From positions 1,550,001 through 1,614,000 of the forward strand of contig NC_031479.1 in NCBI RefSeq assembly GCF_000006565.2: a stretch of 64,000 nt of DNA, in the 5' to 3' direction. This DNA comes from Toxoplasma gondii ME49. Its lineage: Eukaryota; Apicomplexa; Conoidasida; Eucoccidiorida; Sarcocystidae. Positions 23,499 to 35,050 of the stretch are shown here, piece after piece. The position numbers and the translations under genes are program-made. Each line of letters starts with the position of its first letter. The stretch's first letter is position 1. The notes below the pieces were generated by a model, which saw only the letters and a program-made list of their open reading frames with translations, ran no database searches and was not told where the DNA came from.

Positions 23499-25490
23499 GG
23501 GCGGAGTTTCGCCGCGGTGACGGCACCTGCGTTTTCGAGATCTTCGTTTCAGATCAGTGGTCGATGTTTCTTCTGAATCAAAACCTGTTATCTTTCTGGC
23601 TGCCTCACGGGCGCGTGCAGACGCGATCTCTGCACCTCTACACAGGAAACTCGCAGCAGCAAGCTGCGTCTCCGGCCCCTCCTCGCGCCGCAGCGAAGGA
23701 AACTTCACGCTCTGTTTCGAGAGGCACGAGATGAATTCGACTTAGAATGCCAACTGGGAGACACCGTGAAAACCTCTTTACTCCGGAGTTCACTACGAAG
23801 CTACACGGCGGATAGTTTTCTTCTCCGCTTACCTGCAGCCACCGTTCTTTCCTCAGGGGTCTGCCCCTTTTAGGACAGCTACCAAGGAAAGGCAGATCTG
23901 ACTGCTCAAAAGATTTCTGTCGGCCACCTTTGCTTGTTATTGCTTGCTTTTCTACCGCTTAAATCTGTCACTCGTTTCTGCGTAGACTTTCCTAGTCGTT
24001 TCTCCCCGTCTCCTCAAAAGGAAGGATCTCTCTGAGTCGTTCAGGAACTGCGTGATGCCTGTCAACACTTGGTGCGGCGGGGGAGGGGGGGAGGGGGGTC
24101 GCCGAGCTGAGGGCTGAGAGACAGTCGGAAACGCGTAGTCTGAAACCTCCCAACGGTTTCTGCAATCAACCTTCATCCCACAAAATTGAGACTCTAATTT
24201 AACCCTGTACAACACACGGATTCACCACTCGTTTCATCGCTGATTCGGTACGACTTAACTGCTTTACTCATTTTCAAGAAACATGAATTTGAATTCTCAA
24301 GCGGTGACGGTGATTGTCGCCCCAGCTCTGGTTTCTAGCACGAACAACAGATCCTAGATCCGGTTGACAAACACATTGAAGAAAGGTTAAACCGACAGGC
24401 CATCTCGGAGCCCATGCGTTTCACGGCGAAAATGATTAACGGAGGCAGTTGCCCAGTTTTCTCCTGGCCATTTGGAATCCTAGATCTCCACAGAACGGAA
24501 AGGTCTGGGGAGGAGGAGTCGCCCTTCGAGGACTGCACATTAACAGTCTTCGACGTCGATCGAATATGCGAATTTCAGGTGCCCTTGAAACCCTCCTGCA
24601 CAAGGGAACTCGGCGAGAGTGCATTTTCGCTTCACATATGTGTTCTCACTTGTCTTTTCAGCTACCCGACATGAGTACATACAAGCATGTATAATATATA
24701 TATATATATATATATGTATCTATTTATATGTATATATATATATATATATGCCTACGAAACGCTTGGATGAGTGAAAGCATAGGAATGGAGAGGTAGACAG
24801 ATGCAGGTAGATCTTCGTCGATGTCTTTCTTGTACTGCTTCACGTTTTTCTGCCGCGAAGACCGCTCTGCCGCCGCCTGTTCCGCGTGCATGCCGCCGTG
24901 CATGCATCCGCTGTCGACGTTGACATCTTCCTCAGTTTCTTTGAACAGCGCTGGAACTCGAGCAGAGATTCCTCTTGCCACTCCATCCTTTTGTCATCAA
25001 CGAGAAGGACCGCATTTCCCTCTAGAAGTCTCCGCGTTTCTGCTGTTCCGCGGCCCCGTCTTGCGAGGTATAGCCTCAGCTCTGTGTCGCCGAGCAGCGT
25101 TTTCTTCAGTTCAAACAACTGTAGAGCTTCCAACTTCCGTTGATTTCTGCAGACGGGTTTTCACCGTCACAGAGTGATTCACTTCGTTTCCGTTGTCGAT
25201 TTCTTTCAAAAGTGAAGACGTTTCTTCTGCGTCTCGAGGCGTCTCCGCCCTGTCGCGGTCGGTCTGCATGCACGGCCTCTCAGCTGTTTCGTCCGCGAAA
25301 CGCCCCTCGAATCAGGATTTTCCGTCGTTTTCCTCTTCTCTTTCTCGTCCTCGGTATCCCTCTGTTTCGCTCGCGGCCTTCCGACTCGTCGCATCCCAGG
25401 CGAAACGCGTCTGCTCTGCACTTCCTCTGCGAAGGTGAAAACAGTTTTTGGAGCTGAGCGACAAGAGACCGAGAAAAACTTTTCTCCACA
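23499..25490. other. Region between p24 and PP2C genes
   Basis: It holds the p24 3' untranslated region, a G-rich tract at 24076-24099 and (TA)n microsatellites at about 24692-24750, then the probable 5' leader of PP2C. A minus-strand frame of 97 codons (25133-24840) has charged, helical protein character but no confirmed splice partners, so I leave it uncalled. Confidence 0.4.
24692..24750. repeat. (TA)n microsatellites
   Basis: Two near-perfect TA runs separated by a GTATCTATTT spacer. They lie in the gap upstream of the PP2C gene. Confidence 0.85.
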
Positions 25491-26647
25491 ATGCTTGTCG
25501 GCAAAAGAGGAGCCGATGCCACGGCGTCTCTGGGGGTCGGAGAACCTCAGTTAAAGAGGAGACAAGTAGAAACGGGAAACTGCGTTGTCGACTGCGGTAA
25601 GAAATGAGAAAAAGGCTCGCTTTCTGATTTTCTGGATCCTCTCTCCCTTTAGAAACTCACGCGGAGAGCAACGAGAGAATAACCCACTAGATTGACAAAT
25701 CTGTTTCGCTCTTCTCCATTCTTTTCGTCTTCTCTCTCTTCTTTCTCTTCACTTTCTCCTCTCTTCTCTCTCTCCTCTCCTGTACCACTCTGATTGTGCC
25801 TCGCGGTCACTGCCCCTCGCGAAGCGTAGAGTGAACGTAGGCCGACCCACCGAGGCTCTGGATGCCGACGTTTCTCAGGCGTCTCACCTCTTCTGTGAAG
25901 ACGCGGTGGTTCTTTCTAGTCGAAGATCGATCGAAGAGTCTCCACCGTTCCGGAGGGAAACGTCTGTGTTTTTTGGACGTCGTTATGGCCTCACTCTGAG
26001 GTAAACGCGATGCTCACGTCCTGCTCTCCCAGCCGATTTTCTTCGAAAAGAGACGTTCTCGCGAGAGCTTGATTCGAGCTCTCGCCATCTGGCACAGACA
26101 CTTCGGCCTTCACGACTCTCACTCGTGGATGCGTCTCGAGTCTCTCCTAGAACGCACAGAGAGGCCGCCAGGCCCTCACTCCTCGTTTCCGCTTTCGGTG
26201 TGTGTCTCCTCTGCTAGGCGCCTATCGCCTGCTGGCCTCCTGCTACGGCGACAAAGGAATGAGGAAGCAAATGGAAGACGAGCATGTCATCGTGCCTTCG
26301 CTTCTCCCTTTTCAACCTGCTCTCTCGCCAGCCTACGACTTTGCGTACGCGGAAATGAGACAGAAGCCAGAGAAATTGTCTTCTAGAGTGAACGGAAGCC
26401 GAAGAACCTCGGGGTGGACTCCGAGAGAGCTGTCACAGTTTCAGTCTCAGTTCTCAGGTGCAAAGTCAGCGTCGCAAAACAGACAAAGCAGACTTCTAGC
26501 ATCCGTCTCTCGTTACCAAGGGAGTCGTCAGGGCCTTCACATGCGATGGAGACACGTCAACCTAGCCACATTTACATAGACATGTATGTACATTTACATA
26601 GTTATACATAGACATACATAGATTAACTAAATGGGTATGTGTATACA

Positions 26648-26701
<54 letters not shown>

Positions 26702-29700
26702 TATCAACTTGGACAAGGAGTTCAACTGGCTTCTGCTCACGTTCCCTGCGCGGCTCTTGTTTTTCTCTGGTGCATGTGCAGACTCTTTGCGGTTTTCGAT
26801 GGACATGGAGGACGTCAGTCTGCTGCATTCGTCAAAGAAGCTTTTCCATCCGAACTTGCTGCGCAGTTGCTCCTTCTTCAGCAGGAGAAGGAGAACGGCT
26901 CGAGCTCTTCAGTTTCTGAGGAAAAAGCGGATGCGACAGCGTCTGCTGCGAGTGCAGGAGGCTTGACAGATCGAGAAATGAAACAAGTGAGTTAAAACAC
27001 GCATGCAGTGACACCCGAGCTCTCAGGTGTATATACACCGGGCGACGTGCCGACCTGTAAGAGGAGGAAGCGCGAGAAAAAGAGAGCAGTGCTTGTCTGG
27101 TAACGAGAGATGTTTGCATGTTTTTCCTCCAAAGAACACCAGCTGTTCCTCTCGGAAACGGCGTGTAATCCGAGGCGTCCTTTTGTAAGCGAAAGAGACA
27201 GTTCGGAAAGTGGTGAGAAACTTCACAGAAAGGAACGTTTTTGCGGCGGTGTGGTTTCTTCTAGACAGCTGAGAGAGATGCCTTGCGGCGCGACATTCTC
27301 CGAACACAAGCTGTTCAACAGCCTTAGTGTCGCAGGAGATTGAACATTCTGACACTGAGTTTTTTCAGCTTCCTTAAGCAGTCCCTTGGATTCGTTTCGT
27401 TCAGCAGGGTGCGACGCATCTGGGTTTGCGGCTTTCTGGAAAGGAACAAGTTCTGCAGGAGAGAAAAACCAAGAGAGGGATTTCTGTTTGTCGTGTTCAG
27501 GTGATCTATGGAGCCTGCCGGAAAGTGGATGCGCGCATAGCAACTGAAATCCCCTCCTGCCGTGGTGAGCATGCGTTTTCGTCTTTCGCAGTCAGTCGCC
27601 ACTCAGGTGTTTCTGGACACGAGAAAACCCCCCAGCGAGAGGCTGAACAGGAGGCTTTTCTCAGCTGCTACAGAAACTTTTGCAAGCTGCGTCTCAGGTG
27701 TACGTACACCGGGTTGGACTATTTACTCCTGGTTTGGGGACGGGTTTGCGTCTCTCGACAGCACCAGTTGCTGGAAAACAACCGTGACTTTTCTATGGGC
27801 GAAAACCGAGTCCGGCAAAGCTGCCTCTCGCACAGTGTACGTACAGCCACTTGCAGTTCTGAGAACCTGGAGTATGCGCCTCGGCGAGAAACTCAACAAT
27901 CTGCATTTTCTGTCGTCGAAGTAGCACGTGCGTTGCGTTCTCCCTTCGGATCAAAGTTGGATATAACAACTGGACTGAATGCACAACGATATGTTGATCC
28001 ACAGCTGCGACACACTTGCATGCTCGCGTCCCTGGAATGCATTCGGATGTATGCATGCCCCGTAGATGGGTGCACCGCGGTCGTCGCACTTTTCCACGGC
28101 CAACAAGTCTACGTCGCTTGTCTCGGAGACAGCGCCGCGTATTTGGCGCGAAGAAAAGATCGAACGCTTCACTGTAAGTCCGACGCATTCATAAATATAT
28201 ATATATATATATATTTGCATATTTTGTAGAGGTTTGTACAAAGAAGGTGGTGGCGCATCCGAAGACCAAGGAGAGTGTCTGTGTGTACTCAGAGTTACTT
28301 TAAGGCTTGTATCTGGATAAAGGTTTCTGCGAAATGCAGATTCTAAGATGCGACAGCCTCCGTACACATTTTTGATTTGGTGACTGAGAGAAAACCGGTG
28401 TGAAACAGTGTGTGATCCCACACACCCTTTTGTAACTGGGCAGCTACATCTGTTAGCGCAGCGTTCCGTCAGAACTAACGTGTCACAGCTCTTTATAGGT
28501 GTCTAGATCTGACGGAAATGCCAGGAATATCTTGTTGCTGAATGTATAAATATATATCTATTTATATAGATATGATTATTCAAAAATGTGTATCCATATT
28601 TGTATATTCGTAAAAATACTAGTCCAAATACATTTATAAATTTATATATATATATATATATCTAAACGTGTGTCTATATGCTCAAGTACATATCTCTAAA
28701 TGTATATATCTTTGTATATGTATATAAATTGTGTACTTGGATTGCATGCATGGATTCGTTGTGCACGTAAATACTGGCCTACTGGAGAATTTGGGTCAGA
28801 ACAGTTGGCGCCGGTACCCAAGGACTGCAGTTGTCGTGTTGATGCGTACAGGGACAAGTGAGGAAATAAAATTTCTCCACAAGTGCCTCTAAATGTCTGT
28901 TGAGTGTGTTGTGCCAGAGCCGTCATGCAGTAGAGAAGATTAGTTCGAAGCTGAAAATGTTTTTTTTCGCAGGCATTCCTCTGACAGAAGTTCATCGTCA
29001 CTGGGTGATCGAAGAGAAAGAGCGAATCGCCCGAATGGGAGGAACGATCGAGAACGGCAGGGTTAACGGTTCTTTGGAAGTAACGAGGTCTTTCGGTGAC
29101 ATTTCGTAAGATTTTCCGACTCCTTTTTCTCCGAATGTTTCCCTTAACACCTCAGCAATTGTCGCTTTCGATGGGTCTCGCCTTTTATCTGTGTTTTTTA
29201 TGACCTAAAAACCGTTCAACGGTTCATAGCGTCGGAGCGAGAAAAGGGAGTTTTTTCCTTTGTTCTGTTTTTTTAGGGTGTAGGAGTGAGAACGAAGAGA
29301 TTTTTTTGTCTTTTTTTCTGCGCAGACTGAAGCGGTACGGCGTCTCGTGTGTGCCAACAGTGAAGAAGTTCACTCTCGATCCTGCGCTGGACGAGTTCGT
29401 CCTCATGGGATGCGATGGCTTCTGGAACTGCTGGACTGCGTCTGAAGCCCTCAACCTCGCGTCGGAGGCATGGGAGAAGGTCAGAAGGAATTCGCCTTTT
29501 TACGGTCGGCTAGATTGAAAGAGCTTTCTGAACAATAGGGGTCACTCAGGAAATTTGAGATTAAAACTCGACGAGAAATCGAAAGGGTGAAAAGTTGCAG
29601 CGTAGACAACCAGACGGGTGGCAGACAAGCTTTCATGGACTGTGGCGGAAAATGCTGGTGAGGCGAGGATTCACGGGCGCGGAGAAATTTGAAACACGGA

Positions 29701-31504
29701 AACGTTTTCTTTTCCAGGTCAAACAATTACGCGACAAAGTCCTGTTGGTGGAGTTTTCCGGGCTCCACGCACATTTTTCAATGCCAATCGATCCTTTACT
29801 CTCTCTCTCTATATATATATGTTTATTAATGTATATACGTATACGCTTGTGTATATGCAGTCGCAGGCATTCGTGCACGTGGTCGTATATGGAGAACCGC
29901 ATTGATAACTACAGAGGTAGCTGCGTACGCATGCATATATCTGCACCTCTGTATTCTGGAAAATAGATCCATTTTAACGCATGTATATACATGTATATAT
30001 ATACATGTATATACATGTATATTCATGTATATATATATATATATTTGTATTTAGGTTCGGAAGCTCTGAAGTGGATATGAGAGCGAGAGAGACGTTGCCA
30101 AAACAGGAAGGGCATGAGAGAACAAAGGAGAAAAAAGTGCATTAGCACAGGGAGAACGGATTGAAGTTGTTACGTGACCAGCGAAGGGGGACAGAGAGCC
30201 GAGAGCCGACTTCTCATTTCTGAAATTGGAATATTGGCTTTTGTCTCTGCATTTTCGCTCTGCAGGAAATCCGGTCAAGCAAAGTTCACTCGAGGCCCGT
30301 GGACCCGCAGAACGTTAGCAAACAGCTCGTGAGTCGCTGTCGGATTTCGATAGAAACGCTCGTACTTTTAGGAGAAATTGCTCTTTCCCGAAGGTCTTTA
30401 CCCGGCACTGTCGCTACATTTTCGACACACACTTTTTAGAAAGAATGTCGAAGACTAGCGTTGAATTTCACTCGTTTATCCGATGATCTCCTCTCATTGG
30501 TACTGTACAGTAGAAAGCGTCTCTGTACAAATGCTCCGCGACGCAGAGGTGTACAACGCAAATCGAACAAACACAGACTTCAGAATAGGATCTAAAATAT
30601 CGACTACAACTTGTCTACGTCAAATCGAAAAAACATAGTTGCCGTGGTGCCTAGGATAGTGCAAAGACTCTTTTTTATCGCATGCCGGTACTTGCAACTT
30701 TGACTGGCCAGTCACCTTCACAAGTGTGTATCTGATTATAAACTTAGATGCGCAGATGGGCATCGCCCGTCCTTTTTGGAGTGTGCGTACTCGCCTCCCC
30801 AGTCCAAATTAAGGAGTTCTGTCGACTTGTACCACAGTAAGCAGTATTTGTCTGTCGTGGAATGGAAGTTCGAACCGCTGTGCGGTCAGTGTCTTCTCTG
30901 TTTGCCAGTGTGCATTTGCCTGTTTGACAGGTGGAACATGTTCTGATCGATAAGAAATCACAGGTGAGTGCGCCGCGGGTCTTCTCATGCCGCTCACATG
31001 TGCTGTGATGCCTGATTTGTGTGGGTCGATCTTTTTGTGCTCCAGTTCGAGGCGGAGAAATAGGGGACGTAGGCCTCCAGACAGTGAGCAGCTCCCTGTC
31101 GCTGGTTGTCCTTCCGTAGTTTCACGATTTGCATTTCTCCCGTACAAAAGTTCATGAGGCGGGCAGGGGGCTATTGACTGATATCCCTATCCCAGAAACG
31201 GACATAGGTACCGCGACACTGACTCCACAGTCAGAGAAATCTTGTTTCCGGTACAGAAATGCATGCACACTTTGAGCAGGTGTTGTTCTTTGTGGTGCAA
31301 AAGTGCAAGCGCAGTGTGTATTCTTCATGGTGTCGATGGTGTACACTACATGTGGGTTTTGCTCGGATGACCTCTGAAAGCGCTGAACAGTCAGAGGTTT
31401 GGGGCCGTCATATTTTTCTGTAAGTGTGGTGGTACGGCGAGTCTGTGTGGATGTCGCTGCAGGACAACATCACGGTGTTGCTCTTGAAAATTTCAAGGAA
31501 ATAA
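25491..31504 (+). CDS. PP2C-family (PPM) serine/threonine phosphatase
   Basis: Eleven exons close in phase to 354 residues: 25491-25596, 26218-26344, 26782-26986, 27501-27564, 28066-28173, 28973-29105, 29326-29479, 29718-29747, 30266-30328, 30931-30963 and 31463-31504. The PPM motifs occur in order: KQMEDEHV, LFAVFDGHGG, DGCTAVVAL, ACLGDSAAYL, SLEVTRSFGD, LMGCDGFWNC and DNITVLLL. The metal-binding aspartates of the MED, DGHGG, CDG and DNIT motifs are present, so an Mg/Mn-dependent enzyme is expected. Two departures from the usual consensus are GDSA for GDSR and DGFWN for DGxWD. There is no signal peptide or membrane segment, so it is probably cytosolic or nuclear. The donor of exon 2 (TTGC|GTACGC) is weak but is the choice that joins the DGHGG motif most naturally. 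Introns carry TA microsatellites and a pyrimidine tract. Confidence 0.9.
25703..25787 (+). repeat. Polypyrimidine tract in PP2C intron 1
   Basis: About 85 bases of almost pure C/T (repeated TCTTCTC and CTCTCT). It lies inside the first intron, well before the acceptor at 26217. Confidence 0.8.
26653..26698. repeat. (TA)n microsatellite in PP2C intron 2
   Basis: An uninterrupted TA run of about 46 bases, among the longest in the window, just upstream of the exon that carries the DGHGG motif. Confidence 0.9.
28538..28730. repeat. AT-rich microsatellite cluster in PP2C intron 5
   Basis: Repeated TATA, ATATATCT and TTTATAAAT blocks spread over about 190 bases of the intron between the GDSA-motif exon and the exon that begins at 28973. 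Confidence 0.8.
29990..30050. repeat. TATACATG/(TA)n repeat in PP2C intron 8
   Basis: Tandem TATACATGTA units run into a TA run, within the intron that ends at 30265. Confidence 0.85.
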
Positions 31505-33759
31505 GCCTCGCGTTCCCTAGTTATCGGTCTGACAAAAAAGGAGTAGACGTCATCGAGAGAACAACTAGTTCCCGGTTCGAGGAGTCGACCCGCAGCGCTT
31601 CGCGCGAAAACGTACACCAAACCGTGAACCGAAAATGAAATAGTGGCGGGACCTCCATGTCGCCTCTGAAAAGGCCCTCAGATTTTGGTGCATCGGGGGC
31701 TGAACTTTGACGTACTGAAGCAGCTTGGAATTGTAAAAGGCATACGTAGGGTTTTGCACTTGAGGGTTAACTGAACTGCTTCAGCCGAAGCACCGCACGT
31801 ACGCAAAATACGCACGACGAGGTATGAGGAGAGATTTTCGGTGGATCACTTTCGCTCGGCGACCGAAAACTAAGACGCAAAGAGCAAACGGATGAGTAGC
31901 GGATTTCCGTGCAAAGTCTGAGAGCACGTCGGCCAACAAGAACGCAGAAGTTCAGCTGACGCGCGTTGATTTTAACGGGCTCTCTGCCGCTACGTTGGAT
32001 CGGTTTGATCCACGCCCGAATCGAGAGTCCGGCACAGCGACGCTTGACGAGTGATACAGACGAAATGCGGCGCAAGAGAAGTCGAGAATAGTAAATAGGA
32101 AGACTGCGTTTACTGCATTGATCTCCTGCGTGGTTTTTCCCAACAACCCTCCAGAGAACGCCAACTAACTCGGACAGAGTCGAAGGAAGCAAACACAGCA
32201 AGGTGTGAATGCTTTTGCATCAGGCGTGGATGTGTTTGCGTCGGAACGCATTGATGTGATCTGATGTGGTTCTCTTGCAAATTTCAAGAATATGCAGGGT
32301 ATAGGAAAGCAGCGATGGCGAATAGGCTACGTTTTTGACTTCCTCGCGGGTGAATGCGTGCACAGATGCGGAAGTGGGGAAAAATGCGCATCACGGGCAG
32401 CGTCTGAAAGTGTTTAAAGTGCTCTAAAATGAAGAGGAGTCTCATGTCTCCAAAACGAGCTGGGCTTCTGTTTGAGAGGCGTAACCAGGTGCTCAAGTGG
32501 GAATCGAAACTGGAAGCACCGGGGGTAAAAGGGCTGGTGGAGTATACAGGGGGAGTGCCGGTGAGGGATGGGAATTTAGCGTGTTGCACGCTCGTCGGCA
32601 ACCGGGACAAAAGTCTGGCTAACATTTTTCTGTTTACTTTCGGTGAATTGAGCAAACCTAGCATCTCTGCAGCAAAATAAATTAGAGGGAAGGAGCCCGG
32701 TGTGATGGAGTGTGGCGCCGCACGCCGTGGCACCGGCCAAACAAGTTTCCTGTCTGGGAATTTGGGGTTTTCACGATCTCAATGAAAAGGAATGCAAGCG
32801 GAGAAAGCACGTGTCTCGTAGGCGCGTACAAACTGGAAGGATTCATGAAATCTCTCGGTTTTAGCGGCAGCGCCGTTACACCCGTTTCCTCAGGTGTACC
32901 GATGGACAAATACCAAACGAAATATCTTCTATCGCATGCGGCGAACTGCCAAAAACCGCTCAACATGAATGGAGCCCGAGATAAATCCTCTAGAGGAAAC
33001 AGCGTGTTTAGCTCAAAGTGTACTAGAACTGCTAAACAGCGTTCACTGAAACGCAGAGCGGCCCGATTCGAGCTGCTGGAAACGAGAGCCGCATGCGTGT
33101 TACAGTAGAGAACCACAGGGAATCTTCAGTTCTGTCCGCAAAGACGCGTGAAAGATACTTTGCGAAGTGAGTCCTTGGGTGTCGGGAACATGAAGAACGA
33201 CAGCCATCAGCCCGTCAGTGAAGAGAAGTACAGGCTCAAGCGTGCTGAATACGAACCACAGTTTCGGATTGTAAATGGATGTCAGGATGCTACTCACTGT
33301 ACCCTGTTTTTTACTGTCCGCCCCACAATAGCAGTAGTGCGGACGTGGATTCTTCGGGGGTAGGTGTTAGTAGCGGTCGCCATAAAAATCTCTAAAACGG
33401 CGAGGCGAAAAAACAGGACCTACCAGACCCAACCAGACAGGTTTGTACTAAGTTCGCGTTGTATCGCATCTAGGGTGAAGCTAAAACATCGTCCAGCTTA
33501 ATCTTTTCCCTTGCTTCTTAGTGAATCAAGTGAGTTCCCCGCACTGGCGTTTCGAAGTGAGCAGCTGACAGGGTCGACTGTGCGGTGTTTTCTTTCGGCG
33601 TTTTGCTTGGCTGTGATGACGAAAAACCCGTTAAAACAGAAGGGTAACTTGCAACCCAGTACCTGTCAACGCGCGAAGCAGTTCAGCAAAAATACGTTGC
33701 GAACGCACAGAGTCACCAACAGTTAAAACGTTCAAGCACTCGCACAACAGACACGTTGT
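31505..33759. other. PP2C 3' flank, no firm gene
   Basis: No exon with splice support. One plus-strand frame from ATG 32782 to 33108 (108 codons) has a plausible composition, and a frame at 33148-33363 contains a charged stretch, but neither has supporting signals. I regard both as probably non-coding. Confidence 0.35.
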
Positions 33760-33765
33760 CTGTCA

Positions 33766-34641
33766 AATGTGTCAGTCCTTTCGTTTCGAGCGATCTGCCT
33801 CTCCTTGAAGCCTTCGCTGTTCGGCCTGTTCACGTTCTCGACCCCGGCGCTGCTCCTGGAGAGTCTGCTGCATTGCCTTCTCGCCTTCATGTCGCATTTT
33901 GTCAACACGTCTCATCAGACGGGCAAACATTCCCTGCATTTATAAAACAAACGCGCAGACGGTCGGTCAGAAGATGCCAGAGGCACACAACTCACGCGTT
34001 GGCCAAGAACGGTTCCCCTTCAGCGGCTGCGCGCCTTCTTTCTATCGAGAAATATTCGCTGACTGGAAAAGTTGGAACAAAAACGGTCTCAAACAGTCTC
34101 TAAAGACTCTCAAGCTCACGCGTCGCATCAGTTTTCTTTTACCGTTCTTCGCCAAGCTCGTTCAAGAACGACGGAGCTGCCGGTGCTGACATAACCCGGA
34201 AACTAGAGTTCTTGACTTTATCTGACCAGTGCCAGCGGGCGTTCCTTACAACTGTGGTCTCATTGAGATTCAATGCATCGACAACAGGCAGATAACTTTA
34301 CAGGCATGCGGTAAGAGCATGCATAATGCGCCGTTGCATGAAGTAAAAGCCACCCTGTTTCCTGGTTTTACTCTGGCGGACTCCTCACGCAAATGTGAAA
34401 TAATTTCACTCACTGTGCGGCGATTGAGAACCTCCAAGTCTTCCGCTTGAAGAGCCGGCGGCTCATGGGATCTGAACATCCGAGAAACGCGCTCATGCAC
34501 AGAGACTGAGAAGTTGATTTTTGGACTGTCCACACCGCGAATCACGCAGACTTGTCCCTTGTATGGAACGACATCATTATCGAAAAGACGCCGGGAGAAC
34601 AGGCGACTCCCGCGAAAGCCAAAGCCGCCTGCTTTACCCAT
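33766..34641 (-). CDS. Small basic orphan protein, multi-exon
   Basis: The minus-strand ATG at 34641 opens an 84-codon exon (34641-34389; start MGKAGGFGFRGSRLFSRRLF) that ends at a GTGAGG donor. A second exon at 34185-34143 encodes APAAPSFLNELGEE. The last exon (from a TGCAG acceptor near 33935 to TGA near 33766) encodes an Arg/Glu/Gln-rich helix (KAMQQTLQEQRRGREREQAE). A small exon near 34045-34000 probably sits between, but I could not fix its phase. The N-terminus is basic with paired arginines and few acids, which would suit a mitochondrial presequence. Total size is about 170 residues. No family recognised; a mitochondrial or ribosomal accessory protein is one possibility. Confidence 0.5.
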
Positions 34642-35050
34642 CCACAGGCCCGTTCTTTGTGGTCGAACGCAGTCTCTGAGAGTAACTCTATTCTCCAGAA
34701 AGAAGTCCTGTGAATAAAGCTATTTTCTCGACACGGCTGCTATCTGATCTTTCCTGACACTCTCCTTCTGTAGTCCTGTCCACATGTTCGCCTGTTGAGT
34801 CCGGCATGTCCCAGTGCTGGGTGGAAGGGAGGGTGAAGAGAACGATTGAAAACCTCACTAGCCACGCTGTTTTTTGAAACCTGGAGATCGACGACAATGA
34901 TAATGCGATTGCCGCCTTTTACACGTTAGATAAACGTAGAAATACCGTTTAGAAAGAGCAGGGCCTCGAGCTGCAGGTGTCTTCTAAATGGTAGATCCCG
35001 CCCCGTCCCGCCCCGATAGGGTGAGGAGAAAGAAAGCAAGCCACTATTCA

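Noticed and set aside
24840..25133. A minus-strand frame of 97 codons with charged, helical character upstream of PP2C
   Set aside because: Composition is protein-like but I found no acceptor, donor or partner exon, and it lies in the probable 5' leader of PP2C.
32782..33108. A 108-codon plus-strand frame with plausible composition
   Set aside because: No splice signals and no recognisable motif; frames of this length are expected by chance in 64 kb of about 50% GC DNA.
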